A DNA stretch of 64,000 bases from Billgrantia bachuensis (GTDB lineage Bacteria > Pseudomonadota > Gammaproteobacteria > Pseudomonadales > Halomonadaceae), in contig NZ_JAAQTO010000028.1 of NCBI RefSeq assembly GCF_011742165.1, positions 162,268-226,267 on the forward strand. Direction: 5' to 3'. Position numbers and translations under genes: made by a program. Positions within the stretch are counted from its first letter, which is position 1, and the number at the start of each line of letters is the position of its first letter. Below are positions 16,723-26,876 of the stretch, piece after piece. The notes beneath the pieces were generated by a model. It ran no database searches. It was given only the letters and a program-made list of their open reading frames with translations, and was not told the origin of the DNA.

Positions 16723-18144
16723 ATGTCAACGTCTCCTTCCTCCGCTGAAGGCGGCTCGCGACGCCCCGTGCGCCGTGAGCTGCTCGAAGGCCCCATCGCC
16801 CTGACCCTGCTACGCAAGTGCCTGCCCGTGGTGGGCGGCATGATTGCCATGATGAGTTTCAACCTGGTCGATACCTGGTTCGTCTCACGGCTGGGGCCGG
16901 CGCCGCTGGCGGCGGTATCGTTCACCTTCCCGGTGGTGTTCGCGGTGATCAGCCTGGCCATTGGCCTGGGGATCGGCACCTCGGCGGTAGTGGCCCGGCG
17001 CCTGGGGCAGGGCGATATCGAGACCGTCCGGCGACGTGCCACCGATGCCGCGCTGCTGGCGCTGGTGGCTGGCGTGCTGTTGAGCCTGCTGGGCCTGACC
17101 ACGCTCGAGCCGATGTTCCGGCTATTGGGGGCCGATGCAGAGCTGATGCCGCTGATCCAGGACTACATGGGTATCTGGTACCTGGGCGCGGCGGCGGTGA
17201 TCGTACCGCGCGTACTCAACAGCGTCTTGCGTGCCCAGGGCAATACGCTCATCCCCGGGTTGATGATGGCGCTGGCCGCGCTGCTCAACGGCCTGCTCGA
17301 CTGGCTGCTGATCTTCGGCGTGGGGCCATTCCCTGCGCTGGGTGTACAGGGCGCGGCCTTGGCCACGGTGCTGAGCTGGGGCGCGATGACAGCGGCACTG
17401 TTCTGGCAGCGCGAGCTGCGCGACTGTCTCGATCTGCGCCGACTCACCCTCGGCGGGCTCGTGGCTTCCTGGCGTGAGCTGTCGCGGATCGCTCTGCCTG
17501 CCGCCATCACCAGCGTATTCACGCCCTTGGCCCTGGCTCTGATAACGCGCATCGTCGCCGGTCATGGCCACCAGGCCGTGGCGGGTTATGGTGTCGGCAC
17601 GCGTATCGAGGCCATTGCCCAGATCGCCGTGCTGGCTCTGTCGATGACGCTGCCGCCGCTGGTCAGCCAGAACGTAGGGGCTGGTCAGCACGAGCGCGTG
17701 CGGCGGGCCATCTTCGGCTGCTTCGTGTTCGTGCTGGCTTGGCAGCTCGGCGTATGGCTGCTGCTGCAACTGCTGGCCCCCTGGCTGGTGGATGGCTATA
17801 CCGCCGGGGAGGCGACGGGATCGGTTCTACGCGACTTTCTATGGTGGGTGCCGCTGGGCCTCGGCGCCCAGGGCGTGGTGATCCTGGCGGTGTCATCGTT
17901 CAATGCCCTGCACGAACCTTCCCGGGCCATGCGCCTCTCGGTGATCCGGCTGTTCCTGCTTACGGTGCCGCTGGCCTGGGTGGGTAGTGTGATTGGCGAT
18001 ACTCGAGGCATCTTCGTCGGCTTGTTCCTGGCCAACGTGCTGGTGGGGCTGGTGGCATGGCGCACCCTGCGCCGGCGGCTCGACGCCATGCTCCCCGTCG
18101 CACCCAAGGTTGAATCGAATGATTCCCTCGAGAAAAAAACATGA
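16723..18144 (+). CDS. MATE-family efflux transporter
   Basis: A 473-residue inner-membrane protein with about twelve hydrophobic segments in two homologous halves, opening with LLRKCLPVVGGMIAMMSFNLVDTWFVSRLG, a typical MATE helix 1. MATE carriers export cationic drugs or metabolites in exchange for Na+ or H+; the substrate is not predictable here. I choose ATG 16723, preceded by GAGGT; an upstream in-frame extension overlaps mmsB and looks spurious. A hairpin separates it from the valine operon, so it is probably its own unit. Confidence 0.87.
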   Translation: MSTSPSSAEGGSRRPVRRELLEGPIALTLLRKCLPVVGGMIAMMSFNLVDTWFVSRLGPAPLAAVSFTFPVVFAVISLAIGLGIGTSAVVARRLGQGDIETVRRRATDAALLALVAGVLLSLLGLTTLEPMFRLLGADAELMPLIQDYMGIWYLGAAAVIVPRVLNSVLRAQGNTLIPGLMMALAALLNGLLDWLLIFGVGPFPALGVQGAALATVLSWGAMTAALFWQRELRDCLDLRRLTLGGLVASWRELSRIALPAAITSVFTPLALALITRIVAGHGHQAVAGYGVGTRIEAIAQIAVLALSMTLPPLVSQNVGAGQHERVRRAIFGCFVFVLAWQLGVWLLLQLLAPWLVDGYTAGEATGSVLRDFLWWVPLGLGAQGVVILAVSSFNALHEPSRAMRLSVIRLFLLTVPLAWVGSVIGDTRGIFVGLFLANVLVGLVAWRTLRRRLDAMLPVAPKVESNDSLEKKT

Positions 18145-18172
18145 CGAAGGGTTGGCAGAGAATCTGGTTTGG

Positions 18173-18195
18173 TCTACATTCGATAAAAATGTAGA
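18173..18195. promoter_or_regulatory. Inverted repeat upstream of gcdH
   Basis: TCTACATT (18173-18180) and AATGTAGA (18188-18195) are perfect 8-bp arms with a 7-bp AT-rich spacer, 22 bp before the gcdH start. This could be an operator for a LysR-type GcdR, or a weak terminator for the MATE gene because AATTTT follows. Confidence 0.5.
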
Positions 18196-18216
18196 AATTT
18201 TACCAGGAGAGTCGCC

Positions 18217-19398
18217 ATGAGCCAGATCACCCCCGTTACTTGGGAAGACCCGTTCCGTCTGATCGACCAGCTCGACGAAGACGAGCGCATGGTACTTCAG
18301 ACCGCACACGATTATTGCCAGGACAAGCTGATGCCGCGTGCGCTCGAGGCCAACCGCCACGAGCGCTTCGACCGCGAGATCATGAACGAGATGGGCGAGC
18401 TGGGCCTGCTCGGCGCAACTATCGACGGCTATGGCTGTGCCGGCATGAACTACGTCAGCTACGGCCTGATCGCTCGCGAGGTGGAGCGCGTCGATTCCGG
18501 CTACCGCAGCGCCATGAGCGTGCAGTCGAGCCTGGTGATGTACCCCATCCACGCCTTCGGCAGTGAAGCGCAGCGCGAGAAATACCTGCCCAGGCTGGCG
18601 ACCGGCGAGTGGGTGGGGGCTTTCGGCCTCACCGAGCCGGATCACGGTTCCGACCCGGGCAACATGTCCACCCGCGCCGTGCGCACCGACAACGGCTGGC
18701 GCCTCAACGGCACCAAGACCTGGATTACCAACTCACCGATCGCCGACGTCTTCGTGGTGTGGGCGCGGGACGAGCAGGGCGTGGTCAACGGCTTCATTCT
18801 CGAGAAGGGCATGAAAGGGCTTTCGGCTCCCAAGATCGAAGGCAAATTCAGCCTGCGTGCCTCCGTTACCGGGCAGATCGCCATGCAGGATGTGGAAGTG
18901 ACCGACGAGCAGCGCTTGCCGGGCGTCACCGGGCTCAAGGGGCCGTTCTCGTGCCTCAACCGCGCCCGCTACGGTATCGCCTGGGGCAGCATGGGCGCCG
19001 CCGAGGCCTGCTGGCACGCCGCCCGCCAGTACACCCTTGACCGCAAGCAGTTCGGCCGTCCGCTGGCCGCCAATCAGCTGATCCAGAAGAAGCTCGCCGA
19101 CATGCAGACCGAGATTGCGCTGGGCCTGCAGGCGGCGCTGCGCGTGGGCCGCATGATCGACGCGGGCCAGTTGGTGCCGGAGGCGATCTCGCTGATCAAG
19201 CGCAACAACTGTGGCAAGGCGCTGGACATCGCCCGCGTCGCCCGCGACATGCACGGCGGCAACGGCATCGCCGACGAATATCACGTGATTCGCCACATGA
19301 TGAACCTCGAGGCGGTCAACACCTACGAAGGTACCCACGATGTGCACGCCTTGATTCTTGGTCGGGCGCAGACCGGTATCCAGGCTTTCGCCAATTGA
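18217..19398 (+). CDS. gcdH: Glutaryl-CoA dehydrogenase
   Basis: A 393-residue FAD acyl-CoA dehydrogenase of the decarboxylating glutaryl-CoA class. The segments [24 protein letters not shown], and the C-terminal [22 protein letters not shown] with [14 protein letters not shown] are typical; the catalytic Glu is about residue 371. It converts glutaryl-CoA to crotonyl-CoA and CO2, the end of the delta-aminovalerate/glutarate branch of lysine degradation. AGGAGAGTCGCC precedes the ATG. The CoA-transferase gene follows after about 25 bp, as in Pseudomonas gcdHG. Confidence 0.95.
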   Translation: MSQITPVTWEDPFRLIDQLDEDERMVLQTAHDYCQDKLMPRALEANRHERFDREIMNEMGELGLLGATIDGYGCAGMNYVSYGLIAREVERVDSGYRSAMSVQSSLVMYPIHAFGSEAQREKYLPRLATGEWVGAFGLTEPDHGSDPGNMSTRAVRTDNGWRLNGTKTWITNSPIADVFVVWARDEQGVVNGFILEKGMKGLSAPKIEGKFSLRASVTGQIAMQDVEVTDEQRLPGVTGLKGPFSCLNRARYGIAWGSMGAAEACWHAARQYTLDRKQFGRPLAANQLIQKKLADMQTEIALGLQAALRVGRMIDAGQLVPEAISLIKRNNCGKALDIARVARDMHGGNGIADEYHVIRHMMNLEAVNTYEGTHDVHALILGRAQTGIQAFAN

Positions 19399-19422
19399 TA
19401 TGCGATGACGCGAGGAGGGAGC

Positions 19423-20637
19423 ATGAGCGGACCGCTTGACGGTATCGTGGTGCTCGATATGTCGCGCGTGCTGGCCGGCCCTTGGGCCGGCCAGCTGCTC
19501 GCCGACCTCGGCGCGCGTGTGATCAAGATCGAGCACCCCGAGCGCGGCGACGACACCCGCGGCTGGGGGCCGCCGTGGCTTGGCGAAGACCTGGAGGCGG
19601 GAAGCGTCGAGAGGGTGGCGGCCTATTTTCTGTGCGCCAACCGTGGCAAGCAGTCTCTGGCGGTGGATATCGCAAGCGAGCGGGGCCAGGCGCTGATCCG
19701 TCAGCTCGCCGAGGGTGCCGATATCGTGCTCGAGAACTTCAAGGTCGGCGGCCTGGCCAAGTACGGCCTGGACTACGCCAGCCTGAAGACGCTCAACCCA
19801 CGGCTGATAGGCTGTTCGATCACCGGCTTCGGCCAGGATGGTCCCTATGCGCACCGTGCCGGCTATGACTTCATGATCCAGGCCATGGGCGGGCTGATGA
19901 GTATCGGCGGCGAGCCGGATGGCATGCCGATGAAGACCGGCGTGGCGATCACCGACGTGATGACAGGGCTCTATGCCACCATAGGCGTGCTCGCTGCGCT
20001 GCATGAGCGAGACCGCACCGGTGAAGGGCGACACGTGGACGTGGCGCTGCTCGACGTGCAGGTAGCGGCACTGGCCAATCAGGCACTCAACGCACTGGTC
20101 AGTGGCGTCTCGCCCGAACGCCATGGCAACGCCCATCCCAACATCGTGCCCTATCAGGCCTTTGCCTGTGCCGACGGTCATCTGGTCCTGACGGTGGGCA
20201 ACGACGGTCAGTTCACGCGGTTGGCCGAGTTGCTGGGTCATCCCGAATGGGCTGACGATCCGGCATATTCTACTAATGCCGCCCGCGTGGGCAATCGTGA
20301 CGTATTGGTGCCGCGGATCCAGGCGATCTTCCTGACGCGAAAGCGCGATGAATGGCTTGCCGAGCTCGAGGCTCGCGGCATTCCTGCCGGGCCGATCAAT
20401 ACCATCGCCGAAGTCTTCGACGATCCCCAGATCAAGCATCGACATATGCAGCGCACGTTGAAGCGTGGTGAGCTCGAGGTACCGCAGGTGGCCTGTCCGC
20501 TGCGCTTCGACAGCCAGCCCGCCGTGAGCGAGGTGGCACCGCCCCGGCTGGGCCAGGACAGCGATACGATACTCGCCGAGATGGGCCTGACCGCCGACGA
20601 TATCGAGCGGCTGCGGCGCGAGGGTATCGTGCGCTAG
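19423..20637 (+). CDS. gcdG: Class III (CaiB/BaiF) CoA-transferase, probable succinyl-CoA:glutarate CoA-transferase
   Basis: A 404-residue formyl-CoA-transferase-fold protein. The N-terminus PLDGIVVLDMSRVLAGPWAGQLLADLGA and IKIEHPERGDDTRGWGPP are family hallmarks; the nucleophilic Asp is about residue 149 in GYDFMIQAMGG. I start at ATG 19423, which has a near-perfect AGGAGGGA site, rather than the ATG 18 bp upstream. Directly behind gcdH, it most likely activates glutarate with succinyl-CoA. The exact acyl pair is inferred from context, since this family is broad. It is convergent, 16 bp apart, with the DUF3750 gene. Confidence 0.88.
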   Translation: MSGPLDGIVVLDMSRVLAGPWAGQLLADLGARVIKIEHPERGDDTRGWGPPWLGEDLEAGSVERVAAYFLCANRGKQSLAVDIASERGQALIRQLAEGADIVLENFKVGGLAKYGLDYASLKTLNPRLIGCSITGFGQDGPYAHRAGYDFMIQAMGGLMSIGGEPDGMPMKTGVAITDVMTGLYATIGVLAALHERDRTGEGRHVDVALLDVQVAALANQALNALVSGVSPERHGNAHPNIVPYQAFACADGHLVLTVGNDGQFTRLAELLGHPEWADDPAYSTNAARVGNRDVLVPRIQAIFLTRKRDEWLAELEARGIPAGPINTIAEVFDDPQIKHRHMQRTLKRGELEVPQVACPLRFDSQPAVSEVAPPRLGQDSDTILAEMGLTADDIERLRREGIVR

Positions 20638-20653
20638 CTTGGGGACGAGCCGC

Positions 20654-21436
20654 TTAGCCCGCCGCCACGGCGGGACACTCTCCCGGTGACTGGCCGTATG
20701 CGGGAGTCAGCAACCCCAGAGTGCCGATTCCCGGAAGCTTGATACCCAGCGCAGCTGGGTCGATGCCGAGTATCAACCCGCCAAGATTGAGTTCCAGGCC
20801 CTCTTGCAGTCCCACTGCGGCACCGACCAAGCCGCCCAGTGAGACCTGAACCCCCGTGCCACTGGGACTGGTCGCCACCAGTTCGTCGCCCAGAAAGTCC
20901 TTGCCGATGGCAGTGGACGGTAGCGATACGGAGAGTTCCGGTATCTCGCGGATCAGCCAGGCCACGAAGGTATTGCTGTTGGGACCGGGCCAGGCGCGGT
21001 AACGGTCGCGATAGGGGTAGTCCGGCAGGATGGTTTCGATGCGTTCGATGGCACGCTCGGCCTCTCTGCCGCACAGGGTGGCATGTACGGTGGGTTGGCT
21101 GCCGAACCAGGCGCGGTCGGGGCCGCCAATACGTGAGGAGAGGGCGGGGTATCCCCATCCGGTGACCTGGTGCACGGTATAGTGCGCGGCACCTCGTGGC
21201 TTGGTCGCTACCCAGGCGTGTACGGCAAAGATGCCGCGCCAGTCGAAGGCCCGGGCCGAATAGACCTGGACGACAGCGGCGTGGGTCTGGGTCGGGTCGG
21301 GCGCCAGCCCCATGCTGCTACGATCGGCGCTGCGCCAGTCACCCCGAGTATCGATGCCGCCGAAACCCCACATATAGAGTGGCCCGCCGCCCAGCAGCAA
21401 AACCAGGGTCAACGCACCGAGGAGTAGCCTGAGCAC
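20654..21436 (-). CDS. DUF3750 family membrane-anchored protein
   Basis: A 260-residue protein that I place in DUF3750 from FAVHAWVATKPRGAAHYTVHQV and YPYRDRYRAWPGPNSNTFVAWL. The N-terminal hydrophobic stretch (about residues 3-24) is an uncleaved anchor or signal peptide, so most of the protein is periplasmic. The second half is glycine-rich with possible short hydrophobic segments. Conserved Asn-Ser-Asn and His residues could be catalytic, but no function is known to me. It starts at GTG with AAGGGA upstream and lies 18 bp after ppsR, so the two are probably co-transcribed. Confidence 0.75.
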   Translation of the reverse strand: MLRLLLGALTLVLLLGGGPLYMWGFGGIDTRGDWRSADRSSMGLAPDPTQTHAAVVQVYSARAFDWRGIFAVHAWVATKPRGAAHYTVHQVTGWGYPALSSRIGGPDRAWFGSQPTVHATLCGREAERAIERIETILPDYPYRDRYRAWPGPNSNTFVAWLIREIPELSVSLPSTAIGKDFLGDELVATSPSGTGVQVSLGGLVGAAVGLQEGLELNLGGLILGIDPAALGIKLPGIGTLGLLTPAYGQSPGECPAVAAG

Positions 21437-21454
21437 GGCGAGGCTCCCTTCCGC

Positions 21455-22288
21455 TCAGCGCGGCGAGAAGCGGCGCGTCAGCCCCGTCTCGGCAATCATG
21501 CGGGTCGAGATCTCCTCGATGGAGAAGCGCGTGGTGTCGATATAGGGGATGTGCATCTGGCGGTAGAGCCCTTCGGCCTGCTCCACTTCCTGGACGCACT
21601 GGTCCAGCGAGCTGTAGCGGCTGTTGGGGCGCCGTTCATGGCGAATGGCGGCCAGCCGGCGGGGGTCAATGGTCAGCCCGAACAGTTTGTGGCGGTGCTG
21701 GGCGAGGGCCCGTGGCAGCTTGAGACTGCCATCCTCGTCGAGATCGTCCTCGGTGAGCGGATAGTTGGCGGCGCGAATACCGAACTGCAGGGCGAGGTAG
21801 AGCGAGGTCGGCGTCTTGCCGCAGCGTGACACCCCGATCAGGATGACGTCGGCCTGGTTGTATTGGTGGGTGCGGGCACCGTCGTCGTTGTCCAGGGCGA
21901 AGTGGACCGAGTGAATGCGATCCATGTAGACCTCGTCCTGGCCGATGGAGTGGGTGCGGCCCACGGTATAGCTCGAGTGAGTGCCGAGCTCCTTTTCCAG
22001 CGGCTTGAGGAAGGTCGAGAAGATATCGATCTTGAAGCCGGGCGCGCTGCGGATCACCTCCCGAATCGATTCGTCGACGATGGTGTCGATGATGATCGGC
22101 TCCTCGCCATCACGCGCCGCGGCGCCCGTAATGATATCGACCAGGGTTCGCGCCTTGTCGAGAGTGTCGATATAGGGCTTGGTGAGCATGCGCAGCTCGA
22201 CGTTCTCGAACTGCGCAAGCAGGCTACGACCCAGGCTCTCGGCGGTGATGCCGGTGCCGTCGGAGATGAAGAAGGCGGTTCGGGACAT
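21455..22288 (-). CDS. ppsR: PEP synthetase regulatory protein (bifunctional kinase/pyrophosphorylase)
   Basis: A 277-residue DUF299 protein. The N-terminal [21 protein letters not shown] and the P-loop [15 protein letters not shown] are diagnostic. It inactivates PEP synthetase by ADP-dependent phosphorylation of a Thr beside the catalytic His and reactivates it by Pi-dependent dephosphorylation. Its length matches the family (about 270-280). It is divergent from ppsA, its target, across about 250 bp, the usual arrangement in gammaproteobacteria. Confidence 0.95.
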   Translation of the reverse strand: MSRTAFFISDGTGITAESLGRSLLAQFENVELRMLTKPYIDTLDKARTLVDIITGAAARDGEEPIIIDTIVDESIREVIRSAPGFKIDIFSTFLKPLEKELGTHSSYTVGRTHSIGQDEVYMDRIHSVHFALDNDDGARTHQYNQADVILIGVSRCGKTPTSLYLALQFGIRAANYPLTEDDLDEDGSLKLPRALAQHRHKLFGLTIDPRRLAAIRHERRPNSRYSSLDQCVQEVEQAEGLYRQMHIPYIDTTRFSIEEISTRMIAETGLTRRFSPR

Positions 22289-22535
22289 GGTGTCGAGGGT
22301 ATCCGTGATGATTCGAATATCTCATTGTCAGCGCTCGTGGCGCCGTCGGCAAGGCGTGACTCCAGTGCCTGTCGATGCCTCCCGACTACAGGAAACGCAG
22401 GAATCGGGCAATTGTTGTAAAAAACCTCCAGTGACTTCGATGTTAGACCAATGGCGAATATGGCCGCTTGCGTTTAAGGTGGGCAGCATTGCGCTTTCGC
22501 CTGAAGCCTAGGCAACGGACATTCAAGGGGGTTAC

Positions 22536-24908
22536 GTGGAAGACTACATCCTGTGGTTCGATCAGCTCGGCATGGACGATGTGGAGCGGGTGGGTGGCAA
22601 GAACGCCTCTCTCGGCGAGATGATCTCCAACCTTTCGGGAGCTGGCGTCACCGTACCTGGCGGCTTTGCCACCACTGCCCATGCCTACCGCGAATTCCTC
22701 GCTCATGAGGGGCTCAACGAGCGTATCAATCAGGCGTTGAAGCGTCTCGACGTCGACGATGTCGCAGAACTCTCGCGAGTCGGCGCGGAGATCCGCCAAT
22801 GGGTGATCGAGACGCCGCTGCCGCCGACCTTCGAGGAGCATCTGCGCACCGCCTACGACAAGCTTGCCAGCCAGCACCCGAACCTCAAGGCGGCGGTGCG
22901 CAGCTCGGCTACCGCCGAGGACTTGCCCGATGCCTCCTTCGCCGGACAGCAGGAAACCTTCCTCAATATCGAGGGCTTCGACAATATCAAGCGTGCCGTG
23001 CACGAGGTGTTCGCCTCGCTATTCAACGACCGCGCCATTTCCTACCGCGTGCACCGCGGCTACGCCCACGAGAACGTGGCGCTATCGGCGGGTATCCAGA
23101 AGATGGTGCGCTCGGAGACCGGAGCCTCTGGCGTGATGTTCACGCTGGATACGGAGTCGGGCTACCGCGATGCAGTGTTCGTCACCGCTTCCTGGGGCCT
23201 GGGCGAGACGGTGGTGCAGGGCTCGGTCAACCCCGATGAGTTCTACGTGCACAAGTCGACCCTGGCCGCTGGCCGGCCTGCGGTGCTGCGCCGCAACCTC
23301 GGCTCCAAGCTGATCAAGATGATCTACAGTGACGATGCCAGTGCCGGCAAGTCGGTCTCCACGGTAGACGTGCCGCTCAAAGATCGTGCCCGCTTCTGCA
23401 TCAGCGATGACCAGGTCATGGCGCTGGCTCGCCAGGCGGTCACTATCGAGCAGCACTACGGTCGGCCGATGGACATCGAATGGGCGCTGGACGGCGACGA
23501 CGGTGAACTCTACATCGTGCAGGCGCGTCCGGAGACCGTGGTGTCCCAGCAGGAGGGTGGCAAGCTCGAGCGTTTCCACCTCAAGGAGAAGGGACGCACC
23601 TTGGTCACTGGCCGGGCTATCGGCCAGCGCATAGGCCGCGGGGCGGTGAAGATCGTGTTCACCCCGGAAGAGATGGACAAGGTCAACGCCGGCGATGTGC
23701 TGGTCACTGATATGACCGACCCCGACTGGGAGCCGATCATGAAGCGCGCCTCGGCGATCGTTACCAATCGCGGTGGCCGTACCTGCCATGCGGCGATCAT
23801 CGCGCGCGAGCTGGGCATCCCCGCCGTGGTGGGCTGCGGCGACGCCACCGATATCCTCGAGGACGGCCGCGACGTCACGGTTTCCTGCGCCGAGGGCGAC
23901 ACCGGCCATGTCTACGAGGGTTTGCTGGATTACGATCGCCGTGTTACCAGCGTCGACTCGATGCCCGAGATCCCGTTCAAGATCATGATGAATGTCGGCA
24001 ACCCCGATCGCGCCTTCAGCTTCGCCAGCTTGCCTCACGCCGGCGTCGGCCTGGCGCGCCTGGAGTTCATCATCAACCGCATGATCGGCGTGCATCCCAA
24101 GGCACTGCTCGAATACGACACCCTGCCACTCGACCTGCAGCAGACCATCAACCTGCGTACTGCCGGCTATGCCAGTCCCGTGGATTTCTACGTCGACAAG
24201 CTGGTCGAGGGCATTTCTACCCTGGCGGCGGCGTTCCACCCGCAGCGGGTGATCGTGCGGCTCTCCGATTTCAAGTCTAACGAATACGAGAACCTGATCG
24301 GCGGCAAGCTCTACGAACCGGGCGAGGAGAATCCCATGCTCGGCTTCCGTGGCGCCTCACGCTATGTCTCCGATGCCTTCCGTCCCTGCTTCGAGCTAGA
24401 GTGCCGGGCGCTCAAGCGCGTGCGTGACGTGATGGGATTGGACAACATCGAGATCATGGTGCCGTTCGTGCGCACTACCGAAGAGGCGCGCGAGGTCGTC
24501 GAACTGATGGCAGCCAATGGGCTCAAGCGGGGTGACAACGGGCTCAAGGTAATCATGATGTGCGAATTGCCGGCCAATGCGCTGCTGGCCGAGGAATTCC
24601 TCGAGCATTTCGATGGCTTCTCTATCGGCTCCAACGATCTGACCCAACTTACGTTGGGCCTGGATCGCGACTCGGGTATCGTGGCGCACCTGTTCGACGA
24701 GCGTAATCCTGCGGTGAAACGCCTGCTGGCCATGGCCATCCAGGCCTGCAAGGCCAACGGCAAGTACGTCGGCATCTGTGGTCAGGGACCGTCCGACCAC
24801 CCCGATCTTGCCAAATGGCTCATGGAGCAAGGCATCGATTCCGTATCGCTCAATCCCGACGCGGTACTCGAGACCTGGTTCATGCTGGCGGGGGAAACAC
24901 TCTCATAG
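22536..24908 (+). CDS. ppsA: Phosphoenolpyruvate synthase (pyruvate, water dikinase)
   Basis: A 790-residue enzyme making PEP from pyruvate, ATP and water for gluconeogenesis. Domains in order: ATP-grasp nucleotide-binding domain (about 1-350), swivelling phosphohistidine domain with [21 protein letters not shown] (His 418, with the regulatory Thr just before it), and a C-terminal PEP/pyruvate TIM barrel ending in [14 protein letters not shown]. The start is GTG, chosen because AAGGGGGT lies just ahead. The divergent ppsR gene provides its regulation. A classic terminator follows. Confidence 0.96.
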   Translation: MEDYILWFDQLGMDDVERVGGKNASLGEMISNLSGAGVTVPGGFATTAHAYREFLAHEGLNERINQALKRLDVDDVAELSRVGAEIRQWVIETPLPPTFEEHLRTAYDKLASQHPNLKAAVRSSATAEDLPDASFAGQQETFLNIEGFDNIKRAVHEVFASLFNDRAISYRVHRGYAHENVALSAGIQKMVRSETGASGVMFTLDTESGYRDAVFVTASWGLGETVVQGSVNPDEFYVHKSTLAAGRPAVLRRNLGSKLIKMIYSDDASAGKSVSTVDVPLKDRARFCISDDQVMALARQAVTIEQHYGRPMDIEWALDGDDGELYIVQARPETVVSQQEGGKLERFHLKEKGRTLVTGRAIGQRIGRGAVKIVFTPEEMDKVNAGDVLVTDMTDPDWEPIMKRASAIVTNRGGRTCHAAIIARELGIPAVVGCGDATDILEDGRDVTVSCAEGDTGHVYEGLLDYDRRVTSVDSMPEIPFKIMMNVGNPDRAFSFASLPHAGVGLARLEFIINRMIGVHPKALLEYDTLPLDLQQTINLRTAGYASPVDFYVDKLVEGISTLAAAFHPQRVIVRLSDFKSNEYENLIGGKLYEPGEENPMLGFRGASRYVSDAFRPCFELECRALKRVRDVMGLDNIEIMVPFVRTTEEAREVVELMAANGLKRGDNGLKVIMMCELPANALLAEEFLEHFDGFSIGSNDLTQLTLGLDRDSGIVAHLFDERNPAVKRLLAMAIQACKANGKYVGICGQGPSDHPDLAKWLMEQGIDSVSLNPDAVLETWFMLAGETLS

Positions 24909-24934
24909 CTAATTCTGATTAGGTTTACAAACTT

Positions 24935-24967
24935 GCCCGATTGATGACTCTTAATCGGGCTTTTTTT
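24935..24967 (+). terminator. Rho-independent terminator of ppsA
   Basis: Arms GCCCGATT (24935-24942) and AATCGGGC (24953-24960) enclose a 10-nt loop and are followed directly by seven Ts. This is the clearest plus-strand terminator in the window. Confidence 0.9.
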
Positions 24968-25014
24968 CGCCTATGCTGTACAACTCTTACATGGAGTTAC
25001 CGAGAGGCCCACTC

Positions 25015-26844
25015 ATGGACATCCGATCAGTTTCTGTTCGTCGATACTGGTTAGTTACCGTTACCGCGGCTTGCGTGCTGAGCGCGCCGTTGATGGCGCC
25101 AGCCGAGGTGGCCTTTCAATACGAAGCTCCGGCCATCGAGCCGGAGGCCGCGTCCGGCTATAACGAAAAACCCGGCTGGGCCACCGAGCGCTTTGCCGTG
25201 GCGGCAGCCAATCCCCTGGCTACCGATGCCGGCTACCAGGTGCTGAAGGCCGGGGGCTCGGCTGTGGATGCCGCTATCGCCGTACAGATGGTACTGACCC
25301 TGGTGGAGCCCCAGTCGAGCGGCATCGGCGGCGGCGCTTTCCTGATGCACTACGATGGCAGTGAGGTGAAGGCCTACGATGGACGCGAGACGGCTCCTCG
25401 CGCAGCCAGCGAGTCGTTGTTCCTCAATGGTGGTGGCGAGCCTCTCGAGTTCATGGACGCGGCGGCCAGCGGTCTCTCGGTCGGCGTACCTGGCACCGTG
25501 CGCATGCTCGAGCTGGCCCATGAAAAACATGGCAAGCTGCCCTGGGCGGAGCTGTTCGCACCCGCTATCACCTTGGCCGAGGAGGGCTTCGAGGTCAGCC
25601 CACGGCTACATAGCAGTCTTGCCGCCGAGGAGAGGCTTCGCGACGACCCGCTTGCCAGCGAATTCTATTACACCAAGGAGGGTGAGCCGCTACCTCACGG
25701 ACATCGTCTGCAAAACCCGGCGCTAGCCGAGATCCTGCGCGACATTGCCGAGAACGGCAGCAAGGCGCTGCATACTGGGCCGATTGCCGAGAATCTCGTT
25801 CAACGTGTGCAGGGACATGCCGAACGGCCGGGGGCGATCAGCCTGGAGGACATGGCAACTTATGTGGCGAAGGAGAGAGATCCGCTGTGTTCCGATTGGC
25901 AGGATTACCGGATCTGCGGTTTCCCGCCGCCGTCTTCGGGGCATCTCACCATCATGCAGATCCTGGGCGTCCTGAAGAACCTGCCGACACTCGATGAGCC
26001 GCTGGAGGAGGATCGCCCCAGTACCGAGTGGCTGCACCGTTTCCTCGAGGCGTCGCGGCTGGCTTTCGCCGACCGTGACAAGTACATCGCCGATCCGGAC
26101 TTCGTCAATCCTCCCGGCGGCGACTGGAACAGCATGCTCGATGAAGAGTACCTGGCCGAGCGGGCCGAACTGGTCGACGAGCGCAGCATGGGGCCCGACG
26201 GGGCCGAACCAGGCAATCCCGGCGAAGTGGAAATGGCCTGGGCCGTCCAGCCCTTCCAGCCCGAGTACGGTACCAGCCACATCAGCATCATCGATGAAGA
26301 GGGCAATGCCGTGGCCATGACCACGACCATCGAATCCGCCTTCGGCTCGCGTATCCTGACCGATGGCGGCACCGGGCTGCCGGGCGGCTACCTGCTCAAC
26401 AACGAACTCACCGACTTCTCGTTCCGGCCGCTGGACGTCGACGGCTCACCGATCGCCAACCGTGTCGAGGCCGGCAAGCGGCCACGCTCCAGCATGAGCC
26501 CGACGCTGGTATTCGACCGTGAGAGCGATGAGCTGATCGCCAGCCTCGGCTCGCCGGGCGGGGCTGCCATCATCCACTACACCGCCAAGGCTCTGGTGGC
26601 CATGCTTGACTGGGGGCTGGATGCGCAGGAGGCGCTCAACCTGCCTCATGCCATTACGCTGGGTGGTCCGGCCTACCTCGAAGAGGGGCGTTTCCCGGCT
26701 CATGTAATCGAGGAGCTGAACGACCTCGGCCACGAAGCCAGCGAGCGTGAACTGGTCAGTGGCCTTCAGGCCATCCAGCGCACCGAGGACGGGTTCTTCG
26801 GTGGTGCCGACCCGCGCCGTGAGGGCGTGGTGATGGGAGATTGA
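25015..26844 (+). CDS. ggt: Gamma-glutamyltransferase (gamma-glutamyltranspeptidase precursor)
   Basis: A 609-residue N-terminal-nucleophile hydrolase, exported and self-cleaved. A signal peptide covers about residues 1-30 (VRRYWLVTVTAACVLSAPLMAPA). The large-subunit motif ANPLATDAGYQVLKAGGSAVDAAIA and the small-subunit start near Thr 420 in EYGTSHISIID give the cleavage site; NAVAMTTTIESAFGS and SLGSPGGAAI follow. It should hydrolyse or transfer the gamma-glutamyl group of glutathione in the periplasm. I start at ATG 25015, after CGAGAGG; two other in-frame ATGs lie upstream. A hairpin separates it from the convergent phosphodiesterase gene. Confidence 0.92.
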   Translation: MDIRSVSVRRYWLVTVTAACVLSAPLMAPAEVAFQYEAPAIEPEAASGYNEKPGWATERFAVAAANPLATDAGYQVLKAGGSAVDAAIAVQMVLTLVEPQSSGIGGGAFLMHYDGSEVKAYDGRETAPRAASESLFLNGGGEPLEFMDAAASGLSVGVPGTVRMLELAHEKHGKLPWAELFAPAITLAEEGFEVSPRLHSSLAAEERLRDDPLASEFYYTKEGEPLPHGHRLQNPALAEILRDIAENGSKALHTGPIAENLVQRVQGHAERPGAISLEDMATYVAKERDPLCSDWQDYRICGFPPPSSGHLTIMQILGVLKNLPTLDEPLEEDRPSTEWLHRFLEASRLAFADRDKYIADPDFVNPPGGDWNSMLDEEYLAERAELVDERSMGPDGAEPGNPGEVEMAWAVQPFQPEYGTSHISIIDEEGNAVAMTTTIESAFGSRILTDGGTGLPGGYLLNNELTDFSFRPLDVDGSPIANRVEAGKRPRSSMSPTLVFDRESDELIASLGSPGGAAIIHYTAKALVAMLDWGLDAQEALNLPHAITLGGPAYLEEGRFPAHVIEELNDLGHEASERELVSGLQAIQRTEDGFFGGADPRREGVVMGD

Positions 26845-26853
26845 CTCGCTTCG

Positions 26854-26875
26854 GTGACGCCCGTCAGGGCGTCAC
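26854..26875. terminator. Hairpin between convergent ggt and phosphodiesterase genes
   Basis: Perfect 9-bp arms (GTGACGCCC / GGGCGTCAC) enclose the tetraloop GTCA. No U-tract. It ends one base before the stop codon of the minus-strand gene. Confidence 0.55.
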
Positions 26876-26876
26876 A

